From Blastocrithidia nonstop (taxonomy: Eukaryota; Euglenozoa; Kinetoplastea; Trypanosomatida; Trypanosomatidae), in assembly GCA_028554745.1 (NCBI GenBank), contig JAQOTN010000008.1, forward strand, positions 124,001 through 188,000: DNA of 64,000 bases. The letters run 5' to 3'. This document shows positions 62,588-64,000 of this stretch, in pieces (within the stretch, counting starts at the first letter, position 1; every line of letters begins with the position of its first letter). Below the pieces are notes generated by a model. The model was not told where the DNA came from. It searched no databases and saw nothing but the letters and a program-made list of their open reading frames with translations. The translations under genes and the position numbers were made by a program.

Positions 62588-64000
62588 AACTAACCAAATC
62601 ACTTTACTAAAAGAGAGATGTTAGCTCATTGTTAAAATGAGCATCGAGTTGTAAATACGCACAATACTCATAGCGATCATATGATCGAATATTAAATTCA
62701 TAATTAGTATTTTTTTAAAAAATTCTTACTCGAGTAAATACCACCTTTATTTTAATTTATCAATGATACAACAAAGCTATCGCTCAATTTCTTTACAAGG
62801 ATAAAATAAAATGATCATTAATTTTTTATTTTTTTTATTTATTTAGCTCACTCCGACATAATTTTTTCACGTTAAACTTTTGCTGTCATGCCGACATTTC
62901 TTACTACTTCAACGAATTCATTTTCAATAACGTAGATAAATGACCAGCGACTAGGTATATAAATTATCGCGAAAAAAAAAATACTTTATCTATTTACGTT
63001 TTAAAAAAAGAAAATTGAATATATATTGACGTACACTAAAATTGCATATATTTGTAAATATAATTTACAGTGTTGCAACACAAAGGTTGTGAGAAAAAAA
63101 AGGACGTAAGATAAATAACAATAAGTGTAAATTAAAATACTATCTGTAGTTGACTAATAAAACCACTACAGAAAAATATTTTATACAGTATGTGAGTGAA
63201 CAAAGCGTATTCTGTAGTTATAGTGGTGACTATGAGGAAAAAAAAAGAGATTAACTTTGATGCATAATTTTTTGGTGAGTGTATTTTTTATATTTTATAA
63301 TTATTATGTATTATAAAATGAGATAACATGTACATGTGCACGAGCGTGTGAACACATCGACAATAAAAAAGCTGAAGTTAAAAAAATATTAACGAATTAA
63401 TACTAATTTGTTATATGCTCAATTTGTCAATAAGAACTGCAGTGACAATATAAGGGCTAACAGTGAATTTAAACTTTGTATTTAGTTTAATTTGATCTGC
63501 ACAGTATAATTACATGTTTTTTATTAAGAGGAATAATTATGTACGAAAGGTATTATCAAAGCAAATTTATTTACACGCGTGAAAAAAACAACCAAGGTCA
63601 CTAACATCCAGCTTGTAACTTGATGTTATCGACTAAAACAAGCAAACCTCATAAATAGTGAAAAAGAATAAATAAATAACACACACCCGACAAAACAATT
63701 TAATTAGTTATATGTTGAGAATAAAGCTAATTATCAGGTAAATGTCAATGCTAACTGATTTCAAGCAGAGAAGTAATGATCAAGTGTCTTTTTGAAACTT
63801 GTTAGCTTATTATCTTTACCGACGTATTACATATATATAACTTTTTTTTTCTTCCACGATTTATTTCCTTTTTTATATATTTACTACCTTTGTCAACTTT
63901 ACCTTCATTCACAATAATACTATATTTGACTGCACATATTGGTACTAATATGTACAGATTTAAAGTTTCAATTACTTTTCTCCTACGATTTAGTGATTTT
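62588..64000. other. AT-rich spacer with hairpins after the RRM gene
   Basis: Inverted repeats GCTCATT/AATGAGC (62624-62642, 5-base loop) and the 14-bp palindrome CGATCATATGATCG (62674-62687) lie just after the RRM gene, in its probable 3' UTR. The remainder is AT-rich with T tracts; a Lys/Glu-rich open frame from ATG 63539 is not convincing. No supported gene. Confidence 0.55.
62624..62687. repeat. hairpin plus 14-bp palindrome
   Basis: A 7-bp stem with 5-base loop (62624-62642), followed 31 bases later by a perfect 14-bp palindrome (62674-62687). Seen directly. Possible RNA structure in the 3' UTR of the RRM protein gene. Confidence 0.6.

Noticed and set aside
63539-63810. Lys/Glu-rich frame from ATG 63539
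   Set aside because: Reads fairly diverse, but no acceptor-like tract precedes it, no terminator cluster follows, and no motif is recognised.
1-64000. Ciliate-type code (TAA/TAG = Gln) as the explanation
   Set aside because: TAG/TAA fall at invariant Glu positions (TGE, APE, LEIYNE, AELGGP), TGA is Trp and TAA also terminates; the layout and eS6/eL32 sequences are kinetoplastid.
1-64000. Widespread pseudogenes, given the many in-frame stops under the standard code
   Set aside because: The frames are otherwise intact over kilobases, motifs are preserved, and stop codons replace specific residues (Glu, Trp) instead of random ones.
1-64000. Retroelements, DNA transposons, viral elements or CRISPR arrays
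   Set aside because: No reverse transcriptase, integrase, transposase, capsid-like protein, terminal repeats or spacer-repeat arrays were recognised.

Overview
The window is a 64-kb piece of an AT-rich eukaryotic nuclear genome, almost certainly from a trypanosomatid of the Blastocrithidia type. The evidence: about 20 intron-free genes all read on the + strand, separated by 0.4-2.6 kb of T-rich spacers (polycistronic layout with trans-splicing-like polypyrimidine/AG signals); the eS6 and eL32 proteins are recalled as close to the kinetoplastid orthologues; and the genes can only be read with a code in which TAG and TAA mean Glu, TGA means Trp, and TAA is also the real terminator (NCBI table 31). 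Conserved sites fix the meaning: the TGE(S) loop of a P-type ATPase, the APE motif of a protein kinase and the LEIYNE motif of a kinesin have TAG or TAA at the Glu, while the ArfGAP zinc-finger Trp and the Trp at the end of the kinase domain are TGA. With the standard code nearly every gene looks like a string of short fragments; with table 31 they become long, coherent proteins.

Layout: a possible upstream gene tail (1-67); a very large Asn/Ser-rich TPR-CHAT protein (1140-9437); the U3 snoRNP/SSU-processome protein UTP6 with one apparent frame break (11262-14964); a 1,209-aa probably mitochondrial protein (15441-19070); eS6/RPS6 (19562-20314); complex I NDUFA9 (20865-21986); eL32/RPL32 (22487-22885); a MINDY-family deubiquitinase-like protein lacking its catalytic Cys and His (23346-25868); an ENA-type P-type cation ATPase (26983-30540); a kinesin (32645-34900); an ArfGAP (35641-37524); a Cys-rich putative zinc protein with DLF motifs (38305-40692); a protein with three RIIa/Dpy-30-like motifs and a coiled-coil tail (41241-44654); the R-SNARE YKT6 (45606-46223); a small acidic protein (46745-47494); a CaMKK-like protein kinase (48049-50400); a membrane-anchored SDR (53001-54593); a class-3 lipase-like protein with a Gly at the nucleophile position (55362-57395); a second membrane-anchored SDR (57826-59367); a putative small orphan gene (59842-60285); uL11/RPL12 (60484-60978); and a two-RRM RNA-binding protein (61640-62587).

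The genes form one co-directional cluster and do not make a single pathway, as is normal for trypanosomatids. Loose themes are translation and ribosome assembly (eS6, eL32, uL11, UTP6), membrane traffic (ArfGAP, YKT6, DLF-motif protein) and a small SDR-lipase-SDR group. No tRNA, rRNA, CRISPR, transposon or retroelement was recognised. The notable biology is the code itself: all three stops are sense codons, TAA is both Glu and stop, there are in-frame runs of 11-12 consecutive former stop codons, and the two shortest, most highly expressed ribosomal genes avoid reassigned codons altogether. All translations were done by eye; boundaries, especially the choice among nearby TAA terminators, are inferred.
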